Positions 41,094 through 52,469 of a stretch of 64,000 nt of DNA are shown here, piece after piece; position 1 is the stretch's first letter; every line of letters starts with the position of its first letter. The notes beneath the pieces are model-generated. The model made no database searches. It was not told the origin of the DNA and saw nothing but the letters and a program-made list of their open reading frames with translations. Source of the stretch: Phialemonium atrogriseum (lineage: Eukaryota; Ascomycota; Sordariomycetes; Cephalothecales; Cephalothecaceae); assembly GCF_030411735.1 (NCBI RefSeq), contig NW_026848180.1:124001-188000 (forward strand), given 5' to 3'. The position numbers were made by a program, and so were the translations under genes.

Positions 41094-41898
41094 CCACTGC
41101 AAAAATTGACTTACTCCCTGGCTGCCCGCCCTATCGTACGCGAATGGGTGCATGCTGGGGCGAGCAATTGCTATATAGCCTCCAGAGCTGGAGTAGTCTA
41201 AATGAAAAATGGCAATCAATCATCGCAATTCTACTTATTTATTCCGTATGTGTTGCAGAGCTCGACTTACACGAGTTGGATCCACGTGATTTTCGCTACC
41301 CCTCCCTTCCTGCACCCCCTGGTCTAAATCGGAGTAATCATGCCCGATCTTACCATGCAGCGGGAGGCTGACGGGAGTCGAGGCTGAGAACTAGGGCCTA
41401 TCAACATTCGTAATTATAATTCGACGACCTTGTTTAAGCAACCTCGTCTCTCAATTATTCCGTGTCAAACATGCCGCGGTCCGCAAATTCGAGGTACACC
41501 GTCTCCCGATTCGACTTGAACACCAAGGTTTATCGATTTCTGACCTTCGACTAGCCAGATGGAATCGCACGATGACGATGGCTCCATTTGGGGTTTTGTC
41601 GGGACTAATCGCGAGCAGTCAGAAAACGGAGAGAGCGATGACGGCAGCATGGTTATGGTGGCTCGGTGTATGCCAGGACTGCATCCTCACTTGCAGCTGT
41701 CCGGTCGCTGATATGAGAAACGTATGCTAGCCTCGAGTCCCTGGCCTGTTGACTTTCGCGCCATCCGCAATCCAATCCCTCCTCCAGTGAGACTAGAATG
41801 GCCTCCCACCTTGCCGTGGTTCCAAGCTCAGGCTCTTTATTCTAGAGTCAGGGGTACCGATCATCTACAAAGTCCCACTGCATGGCGTTGGCTGATCG
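41094..41898. other. Intergenic region with a short upstream ORF
   Basis: The 805 bp between the permease and the ankyrin gene hold one short frame, 41559-41711 (MESHDDDGSIWGFVGTNREQ), acidic and 50 residues long. It could be a 5' exon of the ankyrin gene or an upstream ORF; no in-phase splice to 41899 was found. No other feature was seen. Confidence 0.35.
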
Positions 41899-44800
41899 AT
41901 GGTGGTAGATACTACCCAGCCTTCTGCAGGAGCACAAGTGCGTCGCGCAGCGAAGTTGTTTCCAACGCCGGAGACTAGCAAGACGCTAATGACCGCTGTC
42001 GGGTCGCGGGCAGTTGCCAATATGCTCACCGAGACGGGAGGCATCAAGTTAGCCGCCGCCGAGCTAGCGAAGTCAATGCCGGAGAGTTTCGAGGGGGAAC
42101 ATATGTCCCGCCTCGAGGCCCTAATCGGCGACGATCCGTTGGAAGCCAAGCATGCGGCGCTACGTTTGCTCGCCTACCAGGTCTCGAACAACCTCGTGCA
42201 GGACGACGAGGACGACCCGGACGATGACAAGAACGAGAGAATCGTCAAGATGTTCAGGGATGTCGGCCTTCCCTCGGATCTCTGGGTGAAGACTTTCTCG
42301 CAGAACGACCAATCGACCAGGGCTTTCGCCGAGAACTTATTTGAGGCGGCCGTCAACTGCCGGGCTCGCGATGTGATGGAGGCACTTCTGGAGTCCGGTG
42401 TCAACCCCAACCAAGTAGTAAGGTCGGTTATGACTGGCCGGCTTGCGAGACCGATACAGATCGCAGCGGATTCCCGGGTCCACGATGCTGAAATGGCAGC
42501 ATTGTTGCTCCGCCATGGAGCGGGTGTTGACTTGACCACCGAGGAGGAAGAAAAGCCCGCCATGCACATTGCAGCGGGGTCCGCAACGCTGGATGTTGTC
42601 AAAGTGCTCGCCGAGAACGGCGCAGATATCTATGGTCGCTGTAGCCCAGACTTCCTCGAACCCGTCAGCACTCACACGCCGTTGGTTTGTGCAGCCAACT
42701 CGGCAGCGTACCAAGAAAGATGGTACCAAGAAGGTCGACGATCACCACAAGAAGCCAACCTGCCAGAGGAGCGTCCAAGCTACCAGATCTTTCGTTATCT
42801 TCTTGATTTACACAGAAAAGCCAAGTTTCCAAGCCGGAATCGGAGCATCTACCGAGACGCACTTGTGATGGCAGCATTTCGCGGAAGGATCGACTTCATC
42901 AATCTCCTCCGAACCGTAAGCGTGGACGCATCTGAGCGCACAGCCAGCGGCGTCAGTCCCCTAGAAGCCGCCGCAGCGCGAGCCCAGAGGACAGTGCCAA
43001 CCTCATCGATTCTCCTCAAGATGGGAGCGGCGGCAAGCCCGCCGCGCCGGCGGGGACGTCGCGGCGAGCAGCCATCTGCACTGCATATCGCGGCCTCGAA
43101 CGATGACGCCAAGCTGGTACAGCTGCTCGTCGATAACGGCGCCCTAGTCAACGACCATGTCAGGCTCGAATCGTGGACCGACACTGGTGTCCTCAGCAGG
43201 GACTACTACTATCGCAATCCGGAGGACTCGAAACCGGTCTTCCTTCACCATCACACCCCTCTCCAAATGGCGCTCCACTCAAGGACCGACATGTTCCGCG
43301 CTGGGCACAAAACGGGCACGTCGGCCCTCATCTTGCTATCAGCCGGCGCCGATCTCGTAGGTGGGGAGCTCGCCCAGGCCGTTCTCATCGGAAACGAGGA
43401 TGTCATCCACGCGCTGCTGGACCGTGGAGCTGACCCCAACGACAAGGGCCTGGATGGTCTGACCGCCCTCCAAGCCGCCATCTCTGCGGGCCAGGAGGAA
43501 ATAGCTACCATTCTGCTACGTTCCGGAGCCAAGCTATGCGGCGGCGAGATGTACTTGGCCGTCAATGCCGGTCAGAGGAAGATGGTGGAAGCGCTCCTCG
43601 AGAGGGGCAGCAGCCTGAAGGACACCAGCCTGACGGGATCGACGTTGCTGGAGGCAGCTTGCAACTCCGGTTGCTTAACTTTTCTGACAGAGATCGCCGG
43701 TGAGGGGCGTGTTACCCTCCGCTACGACTCTGGCGCTCTATGCGCCGCTGTGCTCAAGGGAGATTTGGCCCTCGTCGACGAACTGCTCAAATTGAGACCA
43801 CGCGGGAGAAGAAACCCGGTATTGGAAGCCACAGCCCTCGGCATCGCGGCGTACACAGAACAGGAGCCGATATTCAACCGCCTCCTCCGCCTAGACAACG
43901 GTTTCCCAACGCACTGCATACTTCCCATGCCCGACGATTTCCACGGCCACAAAGCCGTGATCCTCTACAGATACACCGTCTCCGAAGCCTACAAAACCAC
44001 CGGCTTCTGGCACAAGCCCAACATGATCCGCTCCTCCCCCCTCGTCCCAGCCCTCCTCTCCAAGAACCACACCCTCATCCAAGCCCTCCTCTCCGCCCAC
44101 CACCGGCCCGACCCCCTCTCCCTCCTCGTCGCAATCCGCCACCACCCCCCACCCACCATAACCACCCTCCTCGCCCACGGCGCAGACGTCAGCCGGCCCC
44201 CGCGCCACGACCTCGACACCCCCTTGCAATTCTCCATCCGCCTCCGCCGCCTCGCCACCGCCCGCCTCCTCCTCTCCCACGGCGCCGACCCCTCCGCCCT
44301 GCCCGCCGTCCTAGTCCCGGCGTACGACCCGGGCACAGACGACCCGCCTCTCCCAAACGCCTGGCGCGGCCGCTCGGCGGTGCAGGCGGCGGTGGAGACG
44401 GGAGACGACGACGACGGGTTGCTGGAGGAGCTTGTGTCTGGGCGCGGCGTGGACGTCGACGGGCCTGTTGCGGCCGACACGGGTGCTTCGGCTTTGCAGC
44501 TTGCGGCAATGGCGGGGCGGATGGGGGTTGCGAGGCGGTTGGTTGGGGGTGGGGCGCTGGTTGACCGGGGGCGGGCGGAGAGGTTTGGGCGGACGGCGCT
44601 GGAGGGCGCGGCGGAGATGGGGAGGCTTGATATGGTGCATTTCCTGCTGGAGAGGGGGGCGCGCATCACGGGGTGGTGGGGCACGTGGCAGTACCTGCGG
44701 GCGGTGGGGTTTGCGCGGCGGAATGGACACCTTGCTGTGGCGAGGTTGCTGGAGGGGCGGAGGAGGTGGGGGAGGGTTAATTGGGCGCGGTTTGAGAATC

Positions 44801-45063
44801 CTGGGCTGCTGGATGAGGTGTTTGTGCTGGATCAGCGGCCGCCTAGGGGGTTTAGGTCTTCCACTTCTAATGAGGATGAGGAGGAGGAATTTGATGAGTC
44901 TGAAGACGATGAGGAGGCATATGATGATTCTGAAGGCGACGAGGAGAGTTATGACGACTCTGATGAAGAGGATGAGCTTGAAAACGAACAACCTGAGGGC
45001 AAAAAAGAGCGTGAAGACGAAGAGGGCGGGGAAGACGAAGACGAGGTGGTTGTAGTAAAATGA
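41899..45063 (+). CDS. Large ankyrin-repeat protein with acidic tail
   Basis: Intronless, 1054 residues from ATG 41899. A 130-residue N-terminal helical part is followed by at least nine recognisable ankyrin units. Examples are AMHIAAGSATLDVVKVLAEN, ALHIAASNDDAKLVQLLVDN, VIHALLDRGADPNDKG, ALQAAISAGQEEIATILLRS, PLQFSIRLRRLATARLLLSH, ALQLAAMAGRMGVARRLVGG and ALEGAAEMGRLDMVHFLLER. The last 65 residues are almost all Glu, Asp and Ser. Many mould ankyrin proteins of this size carry a Clr5-type DNA-binding domain at the N terminus; I see none here, so the gene may be shortened or start differently. A protein-interaction scaffold is likely. It ends 324 bp before NACHT gene B, same strand. Confidence 0.87.
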   Translation: MVVDTTQPSAGAQVRRAAKLFPTPETSKTLMTAVGSRAVANMLTETGGIKLAAAELAKSMPESFEGEHMSRLEALIGDDPLEAKHAALRLLAYQVSNNLVQDDEDDPDDDKNERIVKMFRDVGLPSDLWVKTFSQNDQSTRAFAENLFEAAVNCRARDVMEALLESGVNPNQVVRSVMTGRLARPIQIAADSRVHDAEMAALLLRHGAGVDLTTEEEEKPAMHIAAGSATLDVVKVLAENGADIYGRCSPDFLEPVSTHTPLVCAANSAAYQERWYQEGRRSPQEANLPEERPSYQIFRYLLDLHRKAKFPSRNRSIYRDALVMAAFRGRIDFINLLRTVSVDASERTASGVSPLEAAAARAQRTVPTSSILLKMGAAASPPRRRGRRGEQPSALHIAASNDDAKLVQLLVDNGALVNDHVRLESWTDTGVLSRDYYYRNPEDSKPVFLHHHTPLQMALHSRTDMFRAGHKTGTSALILLSAGADLVGGELAQAVLIGNEDVIHALLDRGADPNDKGLDGLTALQAAISAGQEEIATILLRSGAKLCGGEMYLAVNAGQRKMVEALLERGSSLKDTSLTGSTLLEAACNSGCLTFLTEIAGEGRVTLRYDSGALCAAVLKGDLALVDELLKLRPRGRRNPVLEATALGIAAYTEQEPIFNRLLRLDNGFPTHCILPMPDDFHGHKAVILYRYTVSEAYKTTGFWHKPNMIRSSPLVPALLSKNHTLIQALLSAHHRPDPLSLLVAIRHHPPPTITTLLAHGADVSRPPRHDLDTPLQFSIRLRRLATARLLLSHGADPSALPAVLVPAYDPGTDDPPLPNAWRGRSAVQAAVETGDDDDGLLEELVSGRGVDVDGPVAADTGASALQLAAMAGRMGVARRLVGGGALVDRGRAERFGRTALEGAAEMGRLDMVHFLLERGARITGWWGTWQYLRAVGFARRNGHLAVARLLEGRRRWGRVNWARFENPGLLDEVFVLDQRPPRGFRSSTSNEDEEEEFDESEDDEEAYDDSEGDEESYDDSDEEDELENEQPEGKKEREDEEGGEDEDEVVVVK

Positions 45064-45387
45064 GATGACAGAGCTCTACACGATTGTATGTACGGAATAC
45101 AATCCCTATATCACCAGCAAGAATTCCAGTGGCGGGGTTGTATCTTCCAGAATTGCGTCTCATTGGCCGAAAGGTGCTGTTGGAAGGGGAAACATGGCTG
45201 CTGCATACTCATTCCAGTCATCATCCTTATTGGACGCCATGATGTGTTTTCAGGTCAGCTGAAGACACGTGCATGTTTGGTGCATGGTTTCTCGTCAGCC
45301 TGGAAGCCCAACGCGAAAACTCTGCCTGATCATCTCAGCATTGAACCGGACAACCACCGCAGGCTCGTTCCCAAAAATCGTCACGTC
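45064..45387. promoter_or_regulatory. Spacer between ankyrin gene and NACHT gene B
   Basis: This 324-bp interval must contain both the ankyrin terminator and the NACHT promoter. The open frame of NACHT exon 1 extends back to about 45088 without ATG, so the start was placed at 45388 by homology with gene A (MSGLEALATLGL against MEAIAALGL). Confidence 0.4.
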
Positions 45388-48300
45388 ATGTCCGGGCTTG
45401 AAGCGTTGGCTACCCTCGGGCTAGCCTGCAATATCATGCAAGTCATCAGCTTCGCCCGCGAGACTGCCGAAATCTGCAGCACAGTCTTCCAAACGGGATC
45501 TGTCGACCCCAGCCTCACCACCACCGTGGCACATCTCACCAAGGCCTTTGGGGAATTGGATAGCTCCCTGGCCGCAGCGCCAGCTCCCTTGACCTCCGAT
45601 GATGACGAACTGTGTGCCATAGCAAAGGCTTGCTTGGTGACAGCAAAAAAGTTGGATGATGAAGTTCGCAAAGTCTCTAGTGCGAACTCGAAGGGCAATC
45701 ATGCAAGAGCCGTGCTGGTAGGCTTAAAGACAAAGTTGCAAGGAAAGATTGAGAAGATGGAGAAGTCGCTGGCCGCTCACCAAGGAACCCTACAGACCAG
45801 GCTGCTGCTACAAATATAGTAAGACGCCTCCACCCAGTCGCTCGCAGATGCAACGGAGCCTAACACGCCACGTAATATAGCAAAACCCACGGCTCCGTCC
45901 TAGTTGAACAGCAAGGAAATCTTGGCGAGATTGACAGTAGTCTTCGCAGTTTCATGGACGCTCTTGCCCGTGGGGAGACAGACATGGCCCACCTGATTGA
46001 CCGGCGATCCATTGACGTCAAAGAACATGTCACCACCGAGATGTCGAAAGTCCAGGAAACAGTGAAGGCACAAGCGGCAGAGCTTGCCAGTGACGAGCAA
46101 CACAAACAATTGCTTCATAGTCTGAAGTATGAAACCATGAATGAGCGCCGCAACCAAATCGCCGAGTCTCACGAAGAGACGTTCCATTGGATTTTTGGGT
46201 GCCCGGTGAGTCCCCCTATGCTCTCGCCACACTTTGGGACTAATGTGTGTCCTTTTTGTCCTTTCTCTCTAGCCGGAGAACCAGTCAGACCCGTCAGACT
46301 CGTCAGACTTGCCAAACTTGTCAAACTTGTCAAACTCTGGAGATTCTGGAGACTCGTTCGGCCTGTCAAGTCGTAGTGAGTGCGACCCAGACGATCCTCC
46401 TGATTGGAATGAATGCGATTGGGACGATTTTCCCGATTGGCTTAGATCTTCGGAAAAGAACCTGTATTGGCTCAGCGGCAAGGCTGGATCCGGGAAGAGC
46501 TCACTGGTCAAATTCCTGGTTCAGGATTTGCGAACGACATCTCTTCTGAACTCGGCGCTAGAAAGCTCCGATACCAGCTCGAGACCCCCCGATACCGACA
46601 CGCTGATATTGTCGCATTTTCTGTGGTCTGCTAGCCAACAACCTCTGGGGAAGAACATCAAGGGCTTGCTGTGCTCTCTCCTTCACCAGCTTCTCGAGGA
46701 CAACCGAGCGCTCTCCTCTCGTACATTGCGGAAGTATCCGGCAGCGGCACGCAAGACCTTCTCCAGCGACTGGTCCCAACAAGAGCTAGATACCGTGCTG
46801 TTCCGGGCCTTGAAGTATCAGGTCTCATCTCGGCCAGTCTGCATTTTCGTCGACGGACTTGACGAGATCGACCCAACTGACGAACAGTTTCGGGTGCTGG
46901 AGCTCATCGACAAGCTCCAAGCTGTCCCTCACCTGAAAATCTGTGTCTCGAGTCGGCCAGAGCCCATCTTCAAAAGGCGCCTGAGCAAATACCCTATGCT
47001 CCGCCTCCAAGACCTTACTAAGTCGGACATTCGAAAATATACGAGCGTCTTCCTTCGGCGTCACTTTGAACCCAACGACGAGGAGTTATGGGAATTTCTG
47101 GATACTGTCTGTAGAATGGCAGACGGGGTTTTCCTATGGGTAGCCCTCGTGCTCAAGACGCTAGAGCGAGGACTTTCCAACGACGACAGCATCGACGTGT
47201 TGCGACAGCGGCTGGAAGTACTCCCGTCCGACCTCCATCAACTCTACCAGCAAATGTGGCGTCGTTTGAATGACGATGAGCGCCTTTACCGCAAAGAGGC
47301 TGCCATGCTCTTCAACGCCGTACTGGATGGTCTGGCTGTCTCCCTGCACTTGACAGTGGCTGTTGCTCCACTCGCGCTCGATGACTCCTTGGTCCGCAGA
47401 GTATTGAAAGATCACACTATGTTGGACGCAGACACTTGGAAGGATATGCAGTCGGCTACCCTGAATCTTTTGGACGTTCGATGTGCCGGTCTCCTGAAGG
47501 TTTCTGGATCCATTATCGCCTTTATCCATCGATCCGCAAAGGATTTCTTCGATACTCCCCAAGGTCAGCAAATACTCGCGCACGACGAACGGTCTCTAGA
47601 TTCCCGCCTGAACCAATCTTATCTTGCCCAGTTGACATCAATTAGGCTTCAACTATGTTTAGAAGGCACCAAGCCTCAGATAGTCCATCCTGCAAGCGAT
47701 TTCGTTGGGTGGATCCGTCACCAGTTGTTTCGCGGCCGTCTTTCACCAGACAGTGCTCTGGACCTCATGCACTATTGCGAAGACGTGTACGAGGCAACAG
47801 CCTGGTCTTATCATGGTGCTCCGGGCGATCCAAATCACCCGCGTATTGATTTCCTAAGTCTAGCAGCCGTGTTGGGGTGTGATCAGTTCTTCTTCTCTGC
47901 CGTTGAACGCATGCCCGTTGCCAGGACTATGTCAGTCACATACAGAAGTTATCTGCTCTCTTCAATCTTCACGTCGCCGTGGTCGCCCCCTATACAGAAC
48001 GATATCTTGGACGGGAGGTCACGCATTGCCACTTGGCTACTCGAGGCAGGAATCGACCCCAATTACCGCAGCATCAATCTCGACTCCCTCAAGTACGTTG
48101 CGCTTCAGCAGTTAAATCGGTTGCCTCCTCGCCGGCATTTGGTCATCGAGTCAACCTTACTCGTTTACCTTTTCGACCTGACCATGGACGCTTGGGGGAC
48201 ACTCCGTTCTCCAGTTGGATACATGAACGCCTTACTCGACTGCGGTGCCAGGATTTCTAACCCGGCACTTGTTATTTTGATTATTGACGGGAATGCTTTT

Positions 48301-48774
48301 CATCTATTTTCTCACTGGAACCTTTTCACCGTCATGACGCCCAACACTGCACTCATCGTGGAGGCCAATCTAGGACTTCTATTAAGCATATACGTTAAAT
48401 CACAGCGGAACACGGTCAAAACGGAGGAATATCCAGAGTTTCGCCGGTTGTCAGAAAGGATATCGGGTGTAGAGGCATCCGCAACTCTGTTGGGATTTGC
48501 TTTGGAATCTCAGGGGCAACATCAATATCTCCAGCCAGCCTCCGCCGACGACAGCACTTTTGTGTTGGAGACTCTAAGCAACATTCGCCTCGACATTAGC
48601 GAGCCCGGCTCCAAGAAGTACATAATCCCGGATATTGTTGAACGACTCAGGGGTATAGCAGGCCACTCGGTACCTTCATCCCATGATGAGATCGAAGCCC
48701 GACTCGTTGCAAACGGGCTGCTTGTCGACGCAAAGGAGGTGAAGGATTGGCCGCCCGCCCGCTTCGCACCTTAG
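45388..48774 (+). CDS. NACHT-domain STAND receptor B (fungal NLR-like)
   Basis: Three exons, 45388-45818, 45881-46205 and 46273-48774, join in phase to 1085 residues. Domain order equals gene A: an N-terminal SesA/HeLo-like module (MSGLEALATLGLACNIMQVI, 1-144), a helical linker ending in HSLKYETMNERRNQIAESHE, and a unique Ser/Asp/Asn/Leu repeat linker (about residues 255-285). Then comes the NTPase: Walker A YWLSGKAGSGKSSLVKF, Walker B CIFVDGLDEIDPTDE and CVSSRPEPIFKRR. It continues with IAFIHRSAKDFFDTPQG, matching gene A's FLHRTAFDFL segment. There is no visible C-terminal WD40, TPR or ankyrin repeat array. The first intron sits at the same residue and phase as in gene A. Non-self recognition or cell-death signalling is inferred from the family. 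Confidence 0.89.
46283..46338 (+). repeat. In-frame 9-bp repeat in NACHT gene B
   Basis: About six copies of a 9-bp unit (tcagactcg, tcagacttg, tcaaacttg) encode S-D-S, S-D-L, S-N-L triplets in the linker just before the NTPase domain. They begin 10 bp after the exon 3 acceptor. Gene A lacks them. The array can expand or contract without frameshift. Confidence 0.85.
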
Positions 48775-49343
48775 CACCCCTCGGCTTGATGTTCAGAAAC
48801 CCCCAGAACGACCAGCATTTGCTCTCGATCCATTATCGATGGTGATAGGTCCCAAGCACAAATCTCGGAATATTGACGCCGGACACTAACAATCAAATCT
48901 CCACCTCACCAAAGTCGATTCCCGGGTCTAGCCCTATTGCAGCTACGCCACGTGGAGCCAAGTGCCAAGACTAAACGGCTTAGGAAGGCCGTGAAGCAAA
49001 GTTGGGTAATCAACTGGGGTAGCTGGCGAGGAGATTGGGGAATCCGGGGAGAAAAACAACCTGGGGAGAAATTCCACCAATGGCGACCCACCTCCCCGAA
49101 GCAGCAGAATTCATCCACCGATAACAGTTGGCGATACAGACGTTAGCAAACACTGTCGATCCCTGAGTGCGGAGAAGAGTGGAGAAGCCCCTATAACGTA
49201 GCTTCGACTCCAAAACTCTGCCTCGATACTTTAAGTTGCACCTTCCTCCTCTCTGATTGAGATGTCTGGTCGACAACCGAGCAACTCCTACTCCTCTGCC
49301 CGTCTCGCGGTCAATCTTCTTGCCTCGTCCCCTCCTCGCAAAG
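48775..49343. other. Intergenic region, no gene seen
   Basis: The 569 bp between NACHT gene B and the polysaccharide lyase hold only short frames. The final 100 bp are C/T-rich and presumably the lyase promoter and leader; an out-of-frame upstream ATG lies at 49261. Confidence 0.4.
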
Positions 49344-52233
49344 ATGAGACCCAATCTGTTCGCGCCCCTTGCGGTGCTCGCCACGGGGTCCTTGTTTGTC
49401 TCTGCCCTGGCCCAGGAAACGGACGACGAGCTGTCGTTGATCACCCAGCGGCGAATTGTTGATCTCGCCCAATTCCCCGACCCTGCGTGGTTCACGAACA
49501 TTCCAACCTGGCTGGCATCGCAGAAGGATGACGGGACGTGGGATGACGTGAACTATCTGTCTGGTTGTGCAGCCCGTAAGTCAAATCATCTTCCCTCTGC
49601 TGTCATAGCATACCTTTTACCCGCGGCTCGATACTGATTCGCATCCTCCACACCGCAGAACGTGCCAATTGGCCCATCCAACAGCACTGGAACAGACTGA
49701 TCACCTTTGCGGCAGCATGGAGTGGAGCTAACCCTTCGGTGCCGGCCAACTGGACCAAGGATGAACAGCTCTGGGCCGCCATCTCGAAAGGGCTTGACTA
49801 TTGGTTTGACAACGACTACACCCCGGATGACTGCATGGGAAACGGTGGTTCCGAGTACGTCGCCGGACTTATTTGATGCTCAGATGGCCTCTATACGTCG
49901 CTGAAGATGGATGAGAAGCTGACCGAATTTCAGCAGTGGGAACTGCCCATGTGGCACACCCGGATTGTGGAACACGGTAAGATGACTACTTCCCTTCCTC
50001 TAGGACATAAAAAGCCTAACAGACTTGCTCTGCAGAACTGGTACGGCCAAGCTATTCTGATTCCCCAGCTCTGCTCGACGACGTGTCTTCTTGCCAAGGA
50101 CGGGGACCTGACGGAGGAGCAACGCGCCGGTTGCGAACGTATCCCTCTCCGTTCGTATGTCTTGAGGGATGAGCGATACGGCACCGGAGGCTACATGACT
50201 GGAGCCAATGTGAGCCTTTTCTGCTTCTTCTTCTTCCTCTCCTGGCCGTTCGCTCACATGATTCGCACAGGCTGTCCTGGTCATGCAGAATTCCGTCAGC
50301 CTCGCGCTCTTCATCAACAACGCCACCATCCTACAGGACGCGTTCAGCAGGACCATGGCTGAGATTACAGTGGGTGACATGGCATTTATGACGTGGTGGT
50401 AAGAACACCTGAGTATTAACATGTTTTAGTTCGCCGATGGGGCTGCCGCAGATGGCATCCATCGTGATGGCTCGTTCCTCCAGCACAAGGGAATCCTATA
50501 CAATGGCAACTACGGCAAAGATTTGGTGAGGCAGTAACCACCCTTACGTGTGCGTGTGTACCGAGTGAGTTGCTAACCTTAGATCCAGCTCAATGCCTTC
50601 ATCCAGCTTGAAGGGGAGGCCATTGGCACCACATTCGCTGCAGACGACGCCACCCGAGATGCTCTGGCTGCCCAGGTCAAGGGCAACGAGTGGATGATCT
50701 ACACCGACCAGGACACCAAGGTCGAGCACTGGGATTTTGTCAGTAACAGTCCAGCCGCCAGGTTCCTTCAACAACCCGTACTGACTTGAGGATCCTGCAG
50801 AATGCTATCGGTCGCTTTGTTGCCTTCCCAACCCCGGATCTACAGGCAAGCGCGGATATCAATTTCAACGTGACGAAGCTTGCCGCTGCCACTGCCGACT
50901 TTGCGGGAGCCAACAATGTGAACGACACTATGCGACGACTCCAGTCGAACGGCACCGAGAAGCTTATTGGAAACAAGGGCTTCTGGGCAAGTGACTACAT
51001 GGTGAGTTTGAGCTGAGCTGATCCGATCTGCATCCCCGTTAGATTCAAGGAATTATCTAAACATACCAGGTCCACCGTCGCGAGTCCTTCATCCTCACGA
51101 ACAAGATGCTGTCAACCAGATCCCTCAATTCCGAGGCCGTCAACGACGCCAACCCCCTCGGCTACCACATGGGCCAAGGCACCCTGTACTCATACGTGTC
51201 AGGCAACGAATACAAGGACATCATGGGCGCATGGGACTGGAACCTCGTCCCCGGCACCACCGTGCTGCTCAACAAGCCCAAGCTCCAGCAATCCGTCGTC
51301 GGGTTCACCGGCAAGCGCAACTTCGTCGGCGTCGTCAGCGACGGCTCGGTGGGGACGGCGGTGCAGGACTACGTCGACCCGTACGATGCCAGCCTCTCCT
51401 TCCGCAAGGCCTGGTTCTTCCTCGACGACTCCGTCCTCGTCACCACCAGCAACGTCCAGATCAACACCTCCGTCGCCAACTCCCCGGCCATCACCGTCCT
51501 CGACAACCGCGCGGCCGTATCATCGCCCATATGGGTGGACGACAAGCAAGTGACCGTCTCGGGCGGCGCAACAGCAGAGGGTAGCACCCTCTACTACGGC
51601 GGCAACGGCTACCTGTCCTACAAGACCCCCTTCTCGCTGACCCTCACCAACGGTCCCCGCACCGGCAACTGGTCCGCCATCTCGACGTCCACGCTCGGCG
51701 AAACCACCGTCCCCATCTTCTCCGCCTACACCACCATCCCGCACGACACCCACACCTACGCCCTCTTCCCCGCCACCAGCCGCTCGCGGCTAGCCCGCGA
51801 GGCCACGAACCCGTCCTCGGCGCCCGTCTCCGGACCGGGCATCACCGGCGTCGCCGGCTCCGGCAGGTTGAGTCTGGTGTTCTGGCCCGGCGGCGACAAG
51901 AGCATCACGGTCGACCTGGCCGCGATCGGGTGGGCCGAGGCCGGGTCCGTGACCGTCACGTCCGACCAGCCCGGCGCGTACCTGTTTTCCAGCCGGTGCA
52001 AGCGTGCTGGCAAGGGGATGAGGCTTGCTATTACCTTGTCGGATCCCACTCAGAAGGTGTCTCAGGGGGGGTTCTCGCTGACGTTTGAGGGGGCGAGGGT
52101 GAAGCAGGTGAATGCGGGGCAGGATGATGGGTTTGCGGCCATTGAGGGAGGGGCGCGGTTTGATGTGAAGATGCCTGAGGGGGGGTTGGCTGGTTCTTCT
52201 GTTAGTCGTAACGTGTTCCTGTACTGGACATGA
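49344..52233 (+). CDS. Secreted polysaccharide lyase family 8 enzyme
   Basis: Nine exons, 49344-49575, 49659-49854, 49934-49976, 50036-50209, 50271-50369, 50430-50525, 50583-50738, 50801-51001 and 51070-52233, join in phase to 786 residues. A signal peptide (MRPNLFAPLAVLATGSLFVS-ALA) leads into an alpha/alpha-toroid with NGGSDSGNCPCGTPGLWNT and NWYGQAILIPQL, then DGIHRDGSFLQHKGILYNGN. In the last segment the QH and the following Y match the catalytic His/Tyr pair of PL8 hyaluronate, chondroitin and xanthan lyases. The C-terminal half is a beta-sandwich domain with SVHRRESFILTNKM equivalents. PL8 enzymes cleave uronic-acid-containing polysaccharides by beta-elimination outside the cell. The substrate is unknown. 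Confidence 0.88.
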
Positions 52234-52469
52234 TAGTGTAGTCTAGCTCTGAAGGGATTGGTATATAGAAGCGTAGACCCGATGTCTTGACGGCTGCACT
52301 CGGCTCTGACGCCCCTTTTCCTGTTGACGAAAAGTTAGGAGTTTGTCTCTCAGCTATTCTTGGTTACAAGCACATGAAGAGCAGAGGCCAGGGCAGGAAA
52401 ACTTGAAATCATTCCTCATAAATAACCATCTACTCTATGATATGCATTGCTAAAAATCACATAATTATG
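52234..52469. terminator. Convergent 3' ends of lyase and permease
   Basis: This 236-bp interval lies between two stop codons on opposite strands. It is AT-richer than the genes, with ataaat-type runs at 52419 (on the minus strand attta) that could serve polyadenylation. No distinct motif is certain. Confidence 0.3.

Noticed and set aside
43740..44684. Long frames on both strands within the ankyrin gene
   Set aside because: Pro/Arg-rich or Arg/Ala-rich translations of a GC-rich coding region. The ankyrin frame explains the sequence.
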